A stretch of DNA of 64,000 bases, from assembly GCA_963776565.1 (NCBI GenBank), contig CAVZNF010000002.1, positions 62,001-126,000 on the forward strand. Reading direction: 5' to 3'. The position numbers were made by a program, and so were the translations under genes. The stretch comes from GMQP-bins7 sp963776565 (GTDB lineage Bacteria; Actinomycetota; Thermoleophilia; Gaiellales; Gaiellaceae). The notes under the pieces were generated by a model. That model was not told the DNA's origin. It searched no databases and was given only the letters and a program-made list of their open reading frames with translations. Below, one piece after another: positions 53,269 through 61,921 of this stretch. The number at the start of each line of letters is the position of its first letter. Position 1 is the first letter of the stretch.

Positions 53269-54318
53269 TCAGGTGGTACGTACGAGCGCCTCGTCGCGCG
53301 AAAGCGCGGCGAGCACCGCACCGAGCTCCGGGCCGCGATCGGCGCCCGTCAGCGCGAGGCGCAGGACATGCAGGTCTCCCCCGACGGCCTTCAGCTCGCG
53401 GACGATCGCCTTTCCCTCGTCGAGCGACAGCCGCTCCGGGGCGGGCGTGCGCAGCTCACCGAAACGCTCGAGCGTCGGTCGCGCATCCTCCCCGAGCGCA
53501 ACCGGCTGCGGATCGAGGACGAGCCGGGCGTACTCGCGCGCCTCGACGAGGCTCCGCGCCCCGCGGAGCGCCGGAACGACCTCGACAGGCGCCTCGGCGG
53601 CGGTCGCGAGCTCCTCGTCCGGCATGGCGGCGATCGCATCGACTGCGAGCCGGCGCAGACGAGCGAGATCGAGCCGGACGTCGTGCTCCGGGAGATCGAG
53701 CTCGTCGAGATACGCGCGCACGGCCGCCGGCGGGAAGCCCTCGTCGCGAAGCTCGGCGATCGAGGAGTGCCCGTGCCGCTTCGAGAGCTTCTTCCCGTCC
53801 GCGCCCAGGACGAGCCCGTGATGGATCACCTCGGGCAGCTCGCCGCCGAGCGCGCGCGCGATGCGCTGCTGGACCTCGAGGTTCGGCCGGTGATCGTTCC
53901 CGCGGATGACGTGCGTGATCTCGAGCTCGAGATCGTCGACGACGGAGGCGAGCTGATAGGTCGCGCTTCCGTCGGCGCGCAGGAGCGTGGTGCCGAAGCG
54001 CGCAAGCCGCACCGAGCCGTCGTCGTCGCGCTCGGCGCCGCCGCTCTCGAGCGCGCGTGCGGCTGCCGCCGAGTAGACCTCACCGCGCTCGCTCTGCCGA
54101 ACCGGCCCTTCGTCGAACTCGATGCCGAGCCAGGCGAGATCGCCGAGGATCGCCTCCTCTCCACCCGCGACCGTTCGTGTCGGATCCGTGTCGTCGATCC
54201 GCAGCAGCAGCGCACCTCCGTGCGCGTCCGCGAAGCGACGGTTCGCGACGGCCGTGAGCGCGTTGCCGAGGTGCAGCGAGCCGGTCGGGCTCGGGGCGAA
54301 GCGGACGCGGACGGACAC
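53269..54318 (-). CDS. gltX: Compact glutamyl-tRNA synthetase-like protein
   Basis: 349 residues, against ~470-490 for usual GluRS. It has the HIGH region RFAPSPTGSLHLGNALTA, the WLGIEFDEGPVRQSER strand-helix, the KLSKRHG loop (GADGKKLSKRHGHSS) and the GluRS C-terminal ending LALTGADRGPELGAVLAAL. The stretch between ALESGGAERDDDG and TTLLRADGSATYQLASVVDD lacks ~50 residues, including the usual zinc/stem-contact insertion. The anticodon-binding part is shortened too. That makes it intermediate between GluRS and Glu-Q-tRNA(Asp) synthetase. The cluster position and KLSKR favour GluRS. GTG 54318 is preferred over an upstream ATG (54372) because the latter lies inside the GST gene. Confidence 0.82.
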   Translation of the reverse strand: MSVRVRFAPSPTGSLHLGNALTAVANRRFADAHGGALLLRIDDTDPTRTVAGGEEAILGDLAWLGIEFDEGPVRQSERGEVYSAAAARALESGGAERDDDGSVRLARFGTTLLRADGSATYQLASVVDDLELEITHVIRGNDHRPNLEVQQRIARALGGELPEVIHHGLVLGADGKKLSKRHGHSSIAELRDEGFPPAAVRAYLDELDLPEHDVRLDLARLRRLAVDAIAAMPDEELATAAEAPVEVVPALRGARSLVEAREYARLVLDPQPVALGEDARPTLERFGELRTPAPERLSLDEGKAIVRELKAVGGDLHVLRLALTGADRGPELGAVLAALSRDEALVRTT

Positions 54319-54320
54319 GG

Positions 54321-54944
54321 CTACGCGTCGATCGGAACGTGCCCGGGCTGGGCGGCGACCCGGTCGAGCCACGCGCGGATGGCCGGGTACGGCTCGAGAT
54401 CGAAGTCACCCTCGTGCGCCACGTGCGTGTACGCGAAGAGCGAAATGTCGGCAATCGAGTAGCGCTCGCCGACGAGGAACTCGCGCCCTGTGAGGTGCCG
54501 TTCCATCGCGTCGAGTGCGGCGTAGCCGCTCTTCAACAGGCCCGGGAGCCGCTCCGCGTACTGCTCGCGCGGCAGCTCCGAGTACGCGATGAGGAACCGC
54601 GCGACGGCGATGCTCGGCTCGTGCTGATACTGCTCGAAGAACTGCCACTGCAGGACCTGCGCGCGCTCGTACGTGTCGACCGGGACGAACTGCGTCCCGT
54701 CCGCGAAGTACCAGAGGATCGCGTTCGACTCGGCGAGCGGGCGTCCGTCGTCGAGGACGAGCGTCGGCACGCGCAGCCCGGGGTTGAGGTCACCGAGTAC
54801 CTGCGCGCGGTTCGAGCGGTCGACGACCGACATCTCGACCGTCTCGTACTCGAGGCCGAGGTGCGCGAAAAGGAGCCGCACCTTGTAGCAATTGCCCGAA
54901 ACCGCCGAGTTGTAGAGGAGCACGTCGACAGCGTAGTCGGGCAT
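54321..54944 (-). CDS. Glutathione S-transferase family protein
   Basis: A 207-residue GST fold. The N-terminal thioredoxin-like domain has VDVLLYNSAVSGNCYKVRLL with Ser/Cys at the catalytic end, LNPGLRVPTLVLDDG with the cis-Pro and LAESNAILWYFADG with the gamma-glutamyl-binding Glu-Ser. The all-alpha C-terminal domain has LTGREFLVGERYSIADISLFA. Most actinobacteria use mycothiol rather than glutathione, so the thiol partner is uncertain. It is 2 bp upstream of gltX on the same strand. Confidence 0.9.
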   Translation of the reverse strand: MPDYAVDVLLYNSAVSGNCYKVRLLFAHLGLEYETVEMSVVDRSNRAQVLGDLNPGLRVPTLVLDDGRPLAESNAILWYFADGTQFVPVDTYERAQVLQWQFFEQYQHEPSIAVARFLIAYSELPREQYAERLPGLLKSGYAALDAMERHLTGREFLVGERYSIADISLFAYTHVAHEGDFDLEPYPAIRAWLDRVAAQPGHVPIDA

Positions 54945-54959
54945 GGCTACGCTCCGGAG

Positions 54960-55746
54960 ATGGCAAACGCCCAGACACGCCGACTCACCGACGCAGAGCT
55001 CGTCAGCATGCTCGAGCTCGCCCGTAAGGCCGACAGCGTCGAGCTCAAGCTCACGGTGCCGGCCACCGACCACCGCACTGCGATTGTCCGGTCTCGGCCT
55101 CGATCCTCTCGAGGCCCAGATCCGGCAGGTCTTCTTCTTCGACACGCCCGACCTCGACCTCAATGCGGTCGGCGTCGTCGGCTCGCGCGCGGCAGGATTC
55201 AGGGGCGCGCTGGAGATACGGTCGTCAAGCTCCGCCCGGTCGACCCGGACGGCCTTCCGGCGGAGCTGCGCCTCTCCCCGAACGTCGGCGTAGAGGTCGA
55301 TGCGATGCCCGGCGGCTACGTCTGCTCAGCATCGCTGAAGGCGAAGGCGGACGCGCCGGATCCGTGCGGGCCGTGTCGCTCGGGAAGCTCTCCGCACGCA
55401 AGATCTTCTCGAAGGAGCAGCGCACGTTCTTCGACGCCCATGCTCCCGACGGCATCACGCTGAAGGACTTATCGGTCCTCGGGCCGATCTTCGTGCTGAA
55501 ACAGAACTTCACGCCACCTGAGCTCGCGCGGCGGCTGGCGGCCGAGCTGTGGTTCTACCCGACGGCTCGCGGATCCTCGAGCTCTCGACGAAGTGCACCG
55601 CCGCGGACGCGTTCCAGGTCGCGGCCGAGGCACGGCTGTTCCTCACGGAGAAGGGCGTAAGCCTCGACGGCAAGCAGGAGACGAAGACGAAGGCCGCCCT
55701 CAACTTCTTCTCGAAGCAGCTCCGCGCGGCATCCTCGAACTCCTAG
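54960..55746 (+). CDS. CYTH-like domain protein (four frameshifts in this sequence)
   Basis: About 262 residues when repaired. Pieces in several frames give a continuous protein: ADSVELKLTVPATDHRTA, GLGLDPLEAQIRQVFFFDTP, DTVVKLRPVDPDGLPAEL, SVRAVSLGKLSARKIFSKEQ, DLSVLGPIFVLKQNFTP and SRILELSTKCTAADAFQVAA. The ExK pair (VELKL), the Lys/Arg of VKLRPV and the LELSTKC strand fit a CYTH (triphosphate tunnel) fold, whose members are adenylate cyclases or triphosphatases. Breaks lie near 55078 (one extra base) and near 55178, 55354 and 55557 (one missing base each). Four breaks in 790 bp is the highest density in the window, but every segment is conserved. The reaction is unknown. Confidence 0.7.
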
Positions 55747-56489
55747 CGGTACTCCGGGTTCGCGAAGTCGAACCGACAGCCGGCGTCCCACAGCGAGCGC
55801 TGGTTCCCGTGCGCCGGCATGCCTCCGGCGTCCTTCAGGATCCGCGCCACGTGGAGCAGGTTCCACGTCATGAAGGTCGTGTTTCGGTTCGTGAAGTCGT
55901 TTGCAGGCCCGCCCGAGCCCTCGTCGAGATAGGACGGTCCTGGCCCGGCTTCGCCGATCCAGCCGGCATCGGCCTGCGGCGGGATCGTGTACCCGAGGTG
56001 CTGGAGCGAGTACAGGATGTTCATCGAGCAGTGCTTGATCCCGTCCTCGTTGCCCGTGATCAGGCAACCGCCGACCTTGCCGTAGTACGCGTACTGACCG
56101 TGCTCGTTCAGGACGCTGGAGCAGGCGTAGAGGCGCTCGATGACGCGCGTGCACACCGACGACTTCTCGCCGAGCCATATCGGCGACCCGACAACGAGGA
56201 TGTCCGCGGACTGAACGCGCTCGTAGAGCTCCGGCCAGTCGTCGCTCGTCGCGCCGTGCTCGCGCATGTCGGGCCAGACGCCGGGCGCGAGCTCGTGGTC
56301 GACAGCACGCACGAAGTCCACCGTCACGCCGTTCCGCTCCATGATCGCAGTCGAGATGCGCATCAGCCCCTCGGTGTGCGACAGCTCGGGCGATGGCTTC
56401 AGCGTGCAGTTGACGAACAGCGCTGTCAGATCTGAGAAGTCCCAGCGACTGGTGGTGCAGAGCTCCTCCTGGAACTCGGTCAACGTCAT
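55743..56489 (-). CDS. Flavodoxin/NAD(P)H-dependent FMN reductase family protein
   Basis: A 248-residue flavoprotein-like protein. The N-terminal strand ALFVNCTLKPSPELSHTEGL is followed by an FMN-phosphate loop region, ADILVVGSPIWLGEKSSVC and AYYGKVGGCLITGNEDGIK, typical of iron-sulfur-flavoprotein-like/WrbA-type NADPH-dependent FMN reductases. A Trp/Asn-rich C-terminal tail (FTNRNTTFMTWNLLHVARIL) is seen in a subset of the family. Redox partner unknown. Its end overlaps the convergent CYTH gene by four bases; it is divergent from mutY. Confidence 0.88.
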   Translation of the reverse strand: MTLTEFQEELCTTSRWDFSDLTALFVNCTLKPSPELSHTEGLMRISTAIMERNGVTVDFVRAVDHELAPGVWPDMREHGATSDDWPELYERVQSADILVVGSPIWLGEKSSVCTRVIERLYACSSVLNEHGQYAYYGKVGGCLITGNEDGIKHCSMNILYSLQHLGYTIPPQADAGWIGEAGPGPSYLDEGSGGPANDFTNRNTTFMTWNLLHVARILKDAGGMPAHGNQRSLWDAGCRFDFANPEYR

Positions 56490-56528
56490 GCCTGCCTCCC
56501 TCTCGGTGTCTCGCGTACCCTCGCACGC

Positions 56529-57245
56529 GTGGAGCGGCTGCTGCTCGAGTGGTTCTCGGAGCGAGGTCGAGATCTCCCCTGGCGGCACACGCGCGACCCG
56601 TACGCGATCCTCGTGAGCGAGGTCATGCTCCAGCAGACGCAGGTCGAGCGCGTCATTCCGCGCTACCTCGACTGGCTGGCTCGCTGGCCGACCGTGGAGT
56701 CGCTCGCCGCCGTCTCGGCGGCCGACGTGATCCGCGCGTGGCAGGGGCTCGGATACAACCGCCGAGGCCTCAACCTGCACCGCGCAGCAGTACAGATCGC
56801 CAAGTCAGGCTGGCCTGACGACCTGACCGAGCTGCCGGGAGTCGGCCCGTACACGGCGGCCGCGGTGCGCTGCTTCGCCTACGGCGACGACGTACTGCCC
56901 GTGGACGTGAACGTGGCACGCGTGCAGCGCAGGACCGGCCAGGTGTTCTCGTCCGCTGCGGCGCAGGCGCTGATGGACCTCGGTGCGACCGTCTGTCTGG
57001 CGCGAATCGCTCGCTGCGCGGAGTGCCCGCTCGCAGCGGCGTGCCCGTCGCGCGGGATCCGCGAGGAGCCCGAGCGTAAGCAGGGGCCGTTCGAAGGCTC
57101 GTTCCGCCAGCGCCGCTCGACGACGCTGCGCGCGCTCGTCGAGTCGCCGCGCGACCTCACCGAGCTCGACGACCAGGCCGTCCGCTCGCTCGAGCGCGAC
57201 GGCCTCGTCGTCGTCGAGGAGGGGCTCGTCGCTCTGCCCCGATAA
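56529..57245 (+). CDS. mutY: A/G-specific adenine glycosylase, short form
   Basis: A 238-residue HhH-GPD base-excision glycosylase. Motifs: LPWRHTRDPYAILVSEVMLQQTQ with the catalytic Glu, ELPGVGPYTAAAVRCFAYGD (helix-hairpin-helix), the VDVNVARV Asp and the [4Fe-4S] loop C-x6-C-x2-C-x5-C (CLARIARC, AEC, PLAAAC). It lacks the C-terminal NUDIX-like domain that recognises 8-oxoG, so its preference could be weaker than full MutY. A ~45-residue tail (TTLRALVESPRDLTELDDQ) remains. GTG 56529 is the start, giving VERLLLEWFSERGRDLPW. Confidence 0.92.
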   Translation: MERLLLEWFSERGRDLPWRHTRDPYAILVSEVMLQQTQVERVIPRYLDWLARWPTVESLAAVSAADVIRAWQGLGYNRRGLNLHRAAVQIAKSGWPDDLTELPGVGPYTAAAVRCFAYGDDVLPVDVNVARVQRRTGQVFSSAAAQALMDLGATVCLARIARCAECPLAAACPSRGIREEPERKQGPFEGSFRQRRSTTLRALVESPRDLTELDDQAVRSLERDGLVVVEEGLVALPR

Positions 57246-57280
57246 GAACCCTGCAGGATCGAAGCGCCCCTGCGGGCTGA

Positions 57281-58001
57281 TCAGATGCGGTGGAGCACCC
57301 AGACGTTCGGCTCGACGTGCGTGCCGATGCCGTCCTCGACGACGAGCGTCGCGAGCGCGCCGGGAACGACGTACTCGCCGTCCGCAGGGAACGACATGCC
57401 CGTCCACTCCTCCCAGTCCGCCGTCGACCCGCGAATCACCATCGAACGAGGGCACGCCGCGAGGATCTCTCCGCCGACCTTCTCGTGAATGCGGAGCCAC
57501 GGGTCGAAATGGCTCCCGTCGGGCCGACGCCACTCCATGTACTCCTCGATGGGGATGAGCGGGTAGCGCTCCTTCCACGTTGGGCGAACCGGAGCGATCA
57601 CGCCGTTCGCGAACCCCGCTGAACGGGCGTTGTCCGTGAAGGTCTCGATCATCCGGCTCGACAGCCGCCGACCCTGCTGACTCGGCGCCACGCTGATGGC
57701 GATGGCCATGAGCGCGGTCGCGGGCTCGCTCATCGCCATGCCGGCATCGAATCCCTCGTCCCAGCCGGACGGGAGGCCGTCGACGGTCCCGTCCCAGGGA
57801 ACGGGAATCGCATGCGCTTCGGCGACGAGCTCCTCGCCGTCGAGCAGGCCCGACCTGGAAGTCCGGAAAGTCCGTGTAGAGCCGACCCCAGTTGCGTCCC
57901 GGCTCGTTGTGGTTCATGTACTCGGGGAACGTCTTCGCAGTGAGCGCGTCGAACCTGATGTCGAGCAGATCCGGACGATCCGCGTAGCGGACGACCTTCA
58001 T
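57281..58001 (-). CDS. GNAT-like acetyltransferase (frameshifted in this sequence)
   Basis: About 239 residues when repaired. The N-terminus VVRYADRPDLLDIRFDALTA and DFPDFQVGLLDGEELVAEA (after removing one G near 57857) precede the acetyl-CoA site: ALMAIAISVAPSQQGRRLSS, matching the GNAT V-x-P-x-x-Q-G/R-x-G/R-x-G/S motif. The C-terminal half contains VIRGSTADWEEWTGM and a long strand pair to the end (VEPNVWVLHRI). Substrate unknown. ATG 58001 overlaps the ispF stop (ATGA), so it is coupled to ispF. Confidence 0.78.
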
Positions 58002-58474
58002 CGCCGCAGGAGCGCCACGGCCTGCGCGGCGAGCCCTTCGCCTCGGCCCGTGAACCCGAGGTGGTCCGTCGTCGTCGCACGCACCGCGATCTGCGCGCTC
58101 TCAACGCCGAGCGCGCCGGCGAGTCGCTGCGACATCTCGTCGCGAACGTCACCGATGCGCGGCTCCTCGCCGATCAGCACGCAGTCGGCATTGACGAGCT
58201 CCCAACCCGCCTCGCGCACCTCGCGGTAGGCCTCCCAGAGCAGGTCGAGCGACGACGCGCCGCGGTACTGCTCGTCGCCCGACGGGAAGAGTGTCCCGAT
58301 GTCTCCGAGGTTCGCCGCGCCGAGGATTGCGTCGATGAGCGCGTGCGCGATCACGTCGCCGTCGGAGTGACCGGCGAGACCTCGTGGATAGTCCATCGCC
58401 ACGCCGCCGAGAACGAGCGGCACGGCCTCCTCGAGCGCATGCGCGTCGTATCCCAGGCCGACCCGAAGCTCCAT
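57998..58474 (-). CDS. ispF: 2-C-methyl-D-erythritol 2,4-cyclodiphosphate synthase
   Basis: A 158-residue MEP-pathway enzyme that forms MEcPP. The metal and active-site set is complete: D-x-H in VGLGYDAHAL, the second His in GLAGHSDGDVIAHALIDAIL, GDIGTLFPSGDE, and the nucleotide-binding RATTTDHLGFTGRGEGLAA. ATG 58474 overlaps the stop of the HAD gene (TGATG), which lies between ispD and ispF here. Confidence 0.96.
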   Translation of the reverse strand: MELRVGLGYDAHALEEAVPLVLGGVAMDYPRGLAGHSDGDVIAHALIDAILGAANLGDIGTLFPSGDEQYRGASSLDLLWEAYREVREAGWELVNADCVLIGEEPRIGDVRDEMSQRLAGALGVESAQIAVRATTTDHLGFTGRGEGLAAQAVALLRR

Positions 58475-59088
58475 CAGACGAGCGAGGCTAGCGCCTCGGG
58501 CAGCGTCGCGAGGTCGTCGAGACCGAGCGCTGCTTCCCGCGGAGTCGGCTGCAACCGTCCCCACGGGCCGCGGCGAACATGCACAGCCACGAGCCCTGCC
58601 GCGGCGGCGGGGAGAACGTCGTTGTCGACCCGGTCACCCACGTACGCGACCTCGCCTGCCGGGCAGCCCATGAGCTCGACGACCTTCTCGAAGAAGACGG
58701 GGTCGGGCTTGCGCACTCCGAGGCTCGCGGACGACGAGATCACGTCGGCCGGGAGGGCAGCATCGCGCGCCCACGCCTCCAACGCCTCGGTCTGGTTGCC
58801 GACGATGCCGACTGCGAAGCCGAGCTCGCGCACCCGCCGGAGGCAGTCGAGCGCGTCGGGATAGAGGTCCACGAGCGAGTACGGGATCTCACTCCACGAG
58901 CGCGGCGGCTTCTCGATCCCGAGGTGCCCCCAGAGCGCCGTGTGCTCCTCTCCGCGCGCAATCGTGACGCCAAGCGCGGCCCACACGACGTGCGGTTGAA
59001 GTCCCTCGCGGTCCGCGAGCCGGCGCCACCAGCGCTCCTCGTCGACGAGCGTCTCGCCGACGTCGAAGACGACCGCCTTCAGAGCCAC
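58474..59088 (-). CDS. HAD-superfamily hydrolase between ispD and ispF
   Basis: A 204-residue haloacid-dehalogenase-like hydrolase. Motif I KAVVFDVGETLVDEERWW, motif II VGIVGNQTEA (the usual Ser/Thr is replaced by Asn-Gln), motif III GVRKPDPVFFEKV with the Lys and motif IV VAYVGDRVDNDVLPA are present. It is probably a small phosphatase. GTG 59088 overlaps the ispD 3' end. Its position inside the isoprenoid operon raises a link to phosphorylated terpenoid precursors, but that is only context. Confidence 0.85.
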   Translation of the reverse strand: MALKAVVFDVGETLVDEERWWRRLADREGLQPHVVWAALGVTIARGEEHTALWGHLGIEKPPRSWSEIPYSLVDLYPDALDCLRRVRELGFAVGIVGNQTEALEAWARDAALPADVISSSASLGVRKPDPVFFEKVVELMGCPAGEVAYVGDRVDNDVLPAAAAGLVAVHVRRGPWGRLQPTPREAALGLDDLATLPEALASLV

Positions 59089-59768
59089 GACTCGACGAGC
59101 GCGAGATCGTCCGGCGTGGTGACCTTCAGCAGTCTCGGATCGCCCTCGACGGTCGCGACTCGGCCGCCAGCGCGCTCGACGAGCGACGCGCAATCGGTAA
59201 CGCCGGCGAGATCCCCTGAGAACGCGCGTCTGAGCATCGGCGCAAGGAACGCCTGGGGGGTTTGGGTGGACACGAGCCCCGCCCGATCGACGGTCTCCTG
59301 GACGACACCGTCTCGAACGCGCTTGAGCGTGTCCGCTACGGGAAGAACGGGGACGGCTCCGTCGAAGCCTCCACCGAGTGGAGTCATGAGCCGCTCGACC
59401 ACCCCGTCGCCGACGAGCGGACGCGCAGCGTCGTGCACGAGGACGACGAGCGCCTCCTCAGGGACCTCGGCGAGTGCGGCCGCGACCGACTCGGCCCGGG
59501 TTGCACCGCCGGTGACGCATGCGACGACCTTCGACGCGGCCAACTCCTCGGCGAGGAGGATCGACGGCTCCTCCCACTCAGGCGGCGCGGCGACGACGAT
59601 CGCGTCGACGAGCGGGCAGCGATCCAGTCGGTCGAGGCTCTCCGCGAGCAGCGGACGTCCGCCGAGTACGGCGAACGCCTTCGGACGATCGATTCCCAGG
59701 CGCTCGCCGGATCCAGCGGCGGCGATCAGCGCCCAGGTGGCTCCGGCAGCGCCGGAGCCGCTATGCAC
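59079..59768 (-). CDS. ispD: 2-C-methyl-D-erythritol 4-phosphate cytidylyltransferase
   Basis: A 229-residue MEP-pathway enzyme that forms CDP-ME. The CTP-binding motif IAAAGSGERLGIDRPKAF, VLVHDAARPLVGDG, the TQTPQAFLAPMLRRAF lid and VTDCASLVERAGGRV are all present. ATG 59768 overlaps the carD 3' end by eight bases. Gene order carD-ispD-(HAD)-ispF is the actinobacterial standard apart from the HAD insertion. Confidence 0.96.
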   Translation of the reverse strand: MHSGSGAAGATWALIAAAGSGERLGIDRPKAFAVLGGRPLLAESLDRLDRCPLVDAIVVAAPPEWEEPSILLAEELAASKVVACVTGGATRAESVAAALAEVPEEALVVLVHDAARPLVGDGVVERLMTPLGGGFDGAVPVLPVADTLKRVRDGVVQETVDRAGLVSTQTPQAFLAPMLRRAFSGDLAGVTDCASLVERAGGRVATVEGDPRLLKVTTPDDLALVESWL

Positions 59769-60333
59769 TCGCCGTCGCGGCCTTCGGCTTCGCTCGTGAC
59801 TTCGGCTTCGGCTGCCCGGCGCGGGAGAGAACGTCGTCGAGCCAGGCGGCGGCCTCTTCCTCGTCCATGCTCTTCGCGTACATGAGCTCCGAGGCGAGGA
59901 TCTTCTTGGCCTTCACGAACATCTGCTTCTCGCCGGTCGAGAGGCCCTTCTCGTTGTTCCGAACGGCGAGGTTCCGCACGACTTCCGCGAGCTCGAAGAT
60001 GTTCCCCGTCTTCATCTTGTCGCGGTTGTGCTTGAAGCGACGGTTCCAGTTCTTGGGCATCTCGGTCGACCCACCCGACAGCACCCTGACGACCATGGTC
60101 ACCGTTCTCTGGTCGATGACCGTTCGCAATCCCACCCGCTCCGCGTTCTCGCACGGAACGTTCACGGTCATGTCGTTGTGGAGGATCTGGATGGTGAGGT
60201 ACTCCCGCGTCTCGCCCAGAACCTCGCGCTTTTCCTTCCGCACCACTGTCCCCGCGCCGTGGTGCGGATAGACGACCTTGTCGCCGATGTCGAACAAGAG
60301 GGCCTCCCCGATGTCGGTATCCGTCGCCTTCAC
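59761..60333 (-). CDS. carD: CarD-family RNA polymerase-binding regulator
   Basis: A 190-residue CarD from GTG 60333. The Tudor-like RNAP-interaction domain has LFDIGDKVVYPHHGAGTV and YLTIQILHNDMTVNVP. The helical DNA-minor-groove domain has MPKNWNRRFKHNRDKMKTGN, with the conserved Trp, and KGLSTGEKQMFVKAKKILA. The C-terminal tail is a Lys/Ala/Pro extension. In mycobacteria CarD stabilises open complexes and tunes rRNA synthesis. An ATG 42 bp upstream would add an atypical Arg-rich start, so GTG is preferred. Confidence 0.93.
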   Translation of the reverse strand: MKATDTDIGEALLFDIGDKVVYPHHGAGTVVRKEKREVLGETREYLTIQILHNDMTVNVPCENAERVGLRTVIDQRTVTMVVRVLSGGSTEMPKNWNRRFKHNRDKMKTGNIFELAEVVRNLAVRNNEKGLSTGEKQMFVKAKKILASELMYAKSMDEEEAAAWLDDVLSRAGQPKPKSRAKPKAATASA

Positions 60334-60371
60334 GAAAAAGTGCCGGCAGCGTCTTCCTGCCGGCGATCCGG

Positions 60372-60404
60372 TCACATGATAGCGCGTTCTTCACATGTGA
60401 TTAA
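60372..60404 (-). promoter_or_regulatory. Candidate carD promoter with a repeated CATGTGA element
   Basis: On the minus strand a -10-like TATCAT (60381-60376) and a weak -35 TTAATC (60404-60399) lie 17 bp apart, placing the start of transcription about 36 nt before the carD GTG. A perfect palindrome TCACATGTGA (60391-60400) sits in the spacer, and a second CATGTGA copy overlaps the -10 about 19 bp away, two DNA turns, suggesting an operator. Confidence 0.4.
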
Positions 60405-60428
60405 CGGAACGGCAACGGAGGAGCAGCC

Positions 60429-61793
60429 TTACGCGGCAGCCTCCTCGACACGGTCTCTGGTCTCCAGGCCGGCCTTGATCGCGTCGCGCAACGTCTCCAC
60501 GCGGGCGACGCGGGGAGTCGACCTGTGCGGGCTGTCGGTCGGTGCGACGACGGTGACGATTCCGAGCTTGGCGCACTCGTCGAGCCGCCTCTCGGACTGG
60601 GAGGCCTGACGCAAGCGGCCGGTCAGCCCGATCTCGCCGAAGGTCGCGAGCCCCTCGCGGACAGGTGCCCCGCGCGCGGCCGAGGCGATCGCGAGGGCCA
60701 CTGCGAGGTCGGCACCGGGTTCCTCGATGCGCACTCCGCCCGCGACGTTCACGAAGACGTCCGCGCTCGCGAGCGCCACGCCGGCGTGCCGCCCGAGCAC
60801 GGCGACGATCATCGCGAGACGCTTGGGATCGACGCCGGTGCCGACACGGCGGGGCATCGCGAGATCGGTCGGCGCGACGAGCGCCTGCACTTCGAGCAGG
60901 AGCGGGCGCGTGCCCTCGAGCACGCAGCCGACCGCGGCTCCGATCTCACCGGCGCGCGTCGTCCCGAAGAGCTCCGAGGGATCGGGCACGCCGACGAGGC
61001 CGGCGGCGGTCATCTCGAAGACGCCGAGCTCGTTCGTCGAGCCGAAGCGATTCTTGGTCGCGCGGAGGACGCGGTGCTCGTGGTAGCGGTCGCCCTCGAA
61101 CTGGAGGACGCAGTCGACGAGATGCTCGAGGACACGGGGTCCGGCGACCGCGCCGTCCTTCGTCACGTGACCGACCAAGACCGTCGCCACGCCCGCCTCC
61201 TTCGCGACGCGGAGGAGCCTCCCGGCGGCCTCGCGAACCTGCGCGACGGATCCCGGAGCCGAGCTGAGCGCGGAGGCGTGGAGCGTCTGCACCGAATCGA
61301 TGACGCACACGTCGGGACGCTCCGCTTCGAGCGTCGCGCAGACCGAGTCGAGCTCGGTCTCGGCGAGGATGTCGACCGACTCGGCGCCGCCGAGCCGCGC
61401 TGCGCGGAGCGAGACCTGCGATGCGGACTCCTCACCCGTGACGAGGAGTGCGCGACGGCCGGCGCGCGCGATCGCCCCGAGCGCGGTGAGCAGGAGCGTC
61501 GACTTTCCGACGCCGGGCTCTCCGCCGACGAGCACGAGCGATCCCGGAACGAGCCCACCGCCCAGGACACGGTCGAGCTCCGCGACTCCGGTCGAGATGC
61601 GATCCGCATCCTCGACGCGCACCGACCCGATGGGGATGGGCTTCAGAGCGACTGCCGCGAGGCTCTCGGTCGGCGAGCCGTGCAGCTCCTCGACCAGGCT
61701 GCCGAAGACACCGCAGCCCGGGCACTTGCCGAGCCAGCGGCCTGAGGTCGTGCCACATTCGGAGCACGTGAACTGGACGGTGACCTTCGCCAC
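60429..61793 (-). CDS. radA: DNA repair protein RadA
   Basis: A 454-residue RecA-like/Lon-like repair ATPase for processing recombination intermediates. The N-terminal zinc finger is C10-x2-C13...C24-x2-C27 (SECGTTSGRWLGKCPGCG). Walker A is VGGEPGVGKSTLLLTAL and the RadA-specific motif is TKNRFGSTNELGVFEM. The C-terminal Lon-like domain ends in the family-typical GLTGRLRQ region. It lies upstream of carD on the same strand. No disA gene follows it, unlike in many actinobacteria and Firmicutes. Confidence 0.96.
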   Translation of the reverse strand: MAKVTVQFTCSECGTTSGRWLGKCPGCGVFGSLVEELHGSPTESLAAVALKPIPIGSVRVEDADRISTGVAELDRVLGGGLVPGSLVLVGGEPGVGKSTLLLTALGAIARAGRRALLVTGEESASQVSLRAARLGGAESVDILAETELDSVCATLEAERPDVCVIDSVQTLHASALSSAPGSVAQVREAAGRLLRVAKEAGVATVLVGHVTKDGAVAGPRVLEHLVDCVLQFEGDRYHEHRVLRATKNRFGSTNELGVFEMTAAGLVGVPDPSELFGTTRAGEIGAAVGCVLEGTRPLLLEVQALVAPTDLAMPRRVGTGVDPKRLAMIVAVLGRHAGVALASADVFVNVAGGVRIEEPGADLAVALAIASAARGAPVREGLATFGEIGLTGRLRQASQSERRLDECAKLGIVTVVAPTDSPHRSTPRVARVETLRDAIKAGLETRDRVEEAAA

Positions 61794-61851
61794 CGGCTCA
61801 GTCTAGGAGCGCGGTCCGACACCACTCCGTCACGAAAGTGCGCCGATTCGC

Positions 61852-61879
61852 TTGTAAGTCGGGGGCCGGTGCATAAGAG
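61852..61879 (+). promoter_or_regulatory. Candidate promoter upstream of the first small membrane protein
   Basis: TTGTAA (61852-61857) and TAAGAG (61874-61879) are separated by 16 bp, about 40 bp before the ATG at 61922. A ribosome site GAAAGGA precedes the ATG; the paralogue at 62769 also has CGAAAGGA, so the two leaders are alike near the start codon. Confidence 0.4.
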
Positions 61880-61921
61880 TGCCGTGAGACCGCAGCAGAC
61901 ATCGACGAAAGGACGGGCCGT

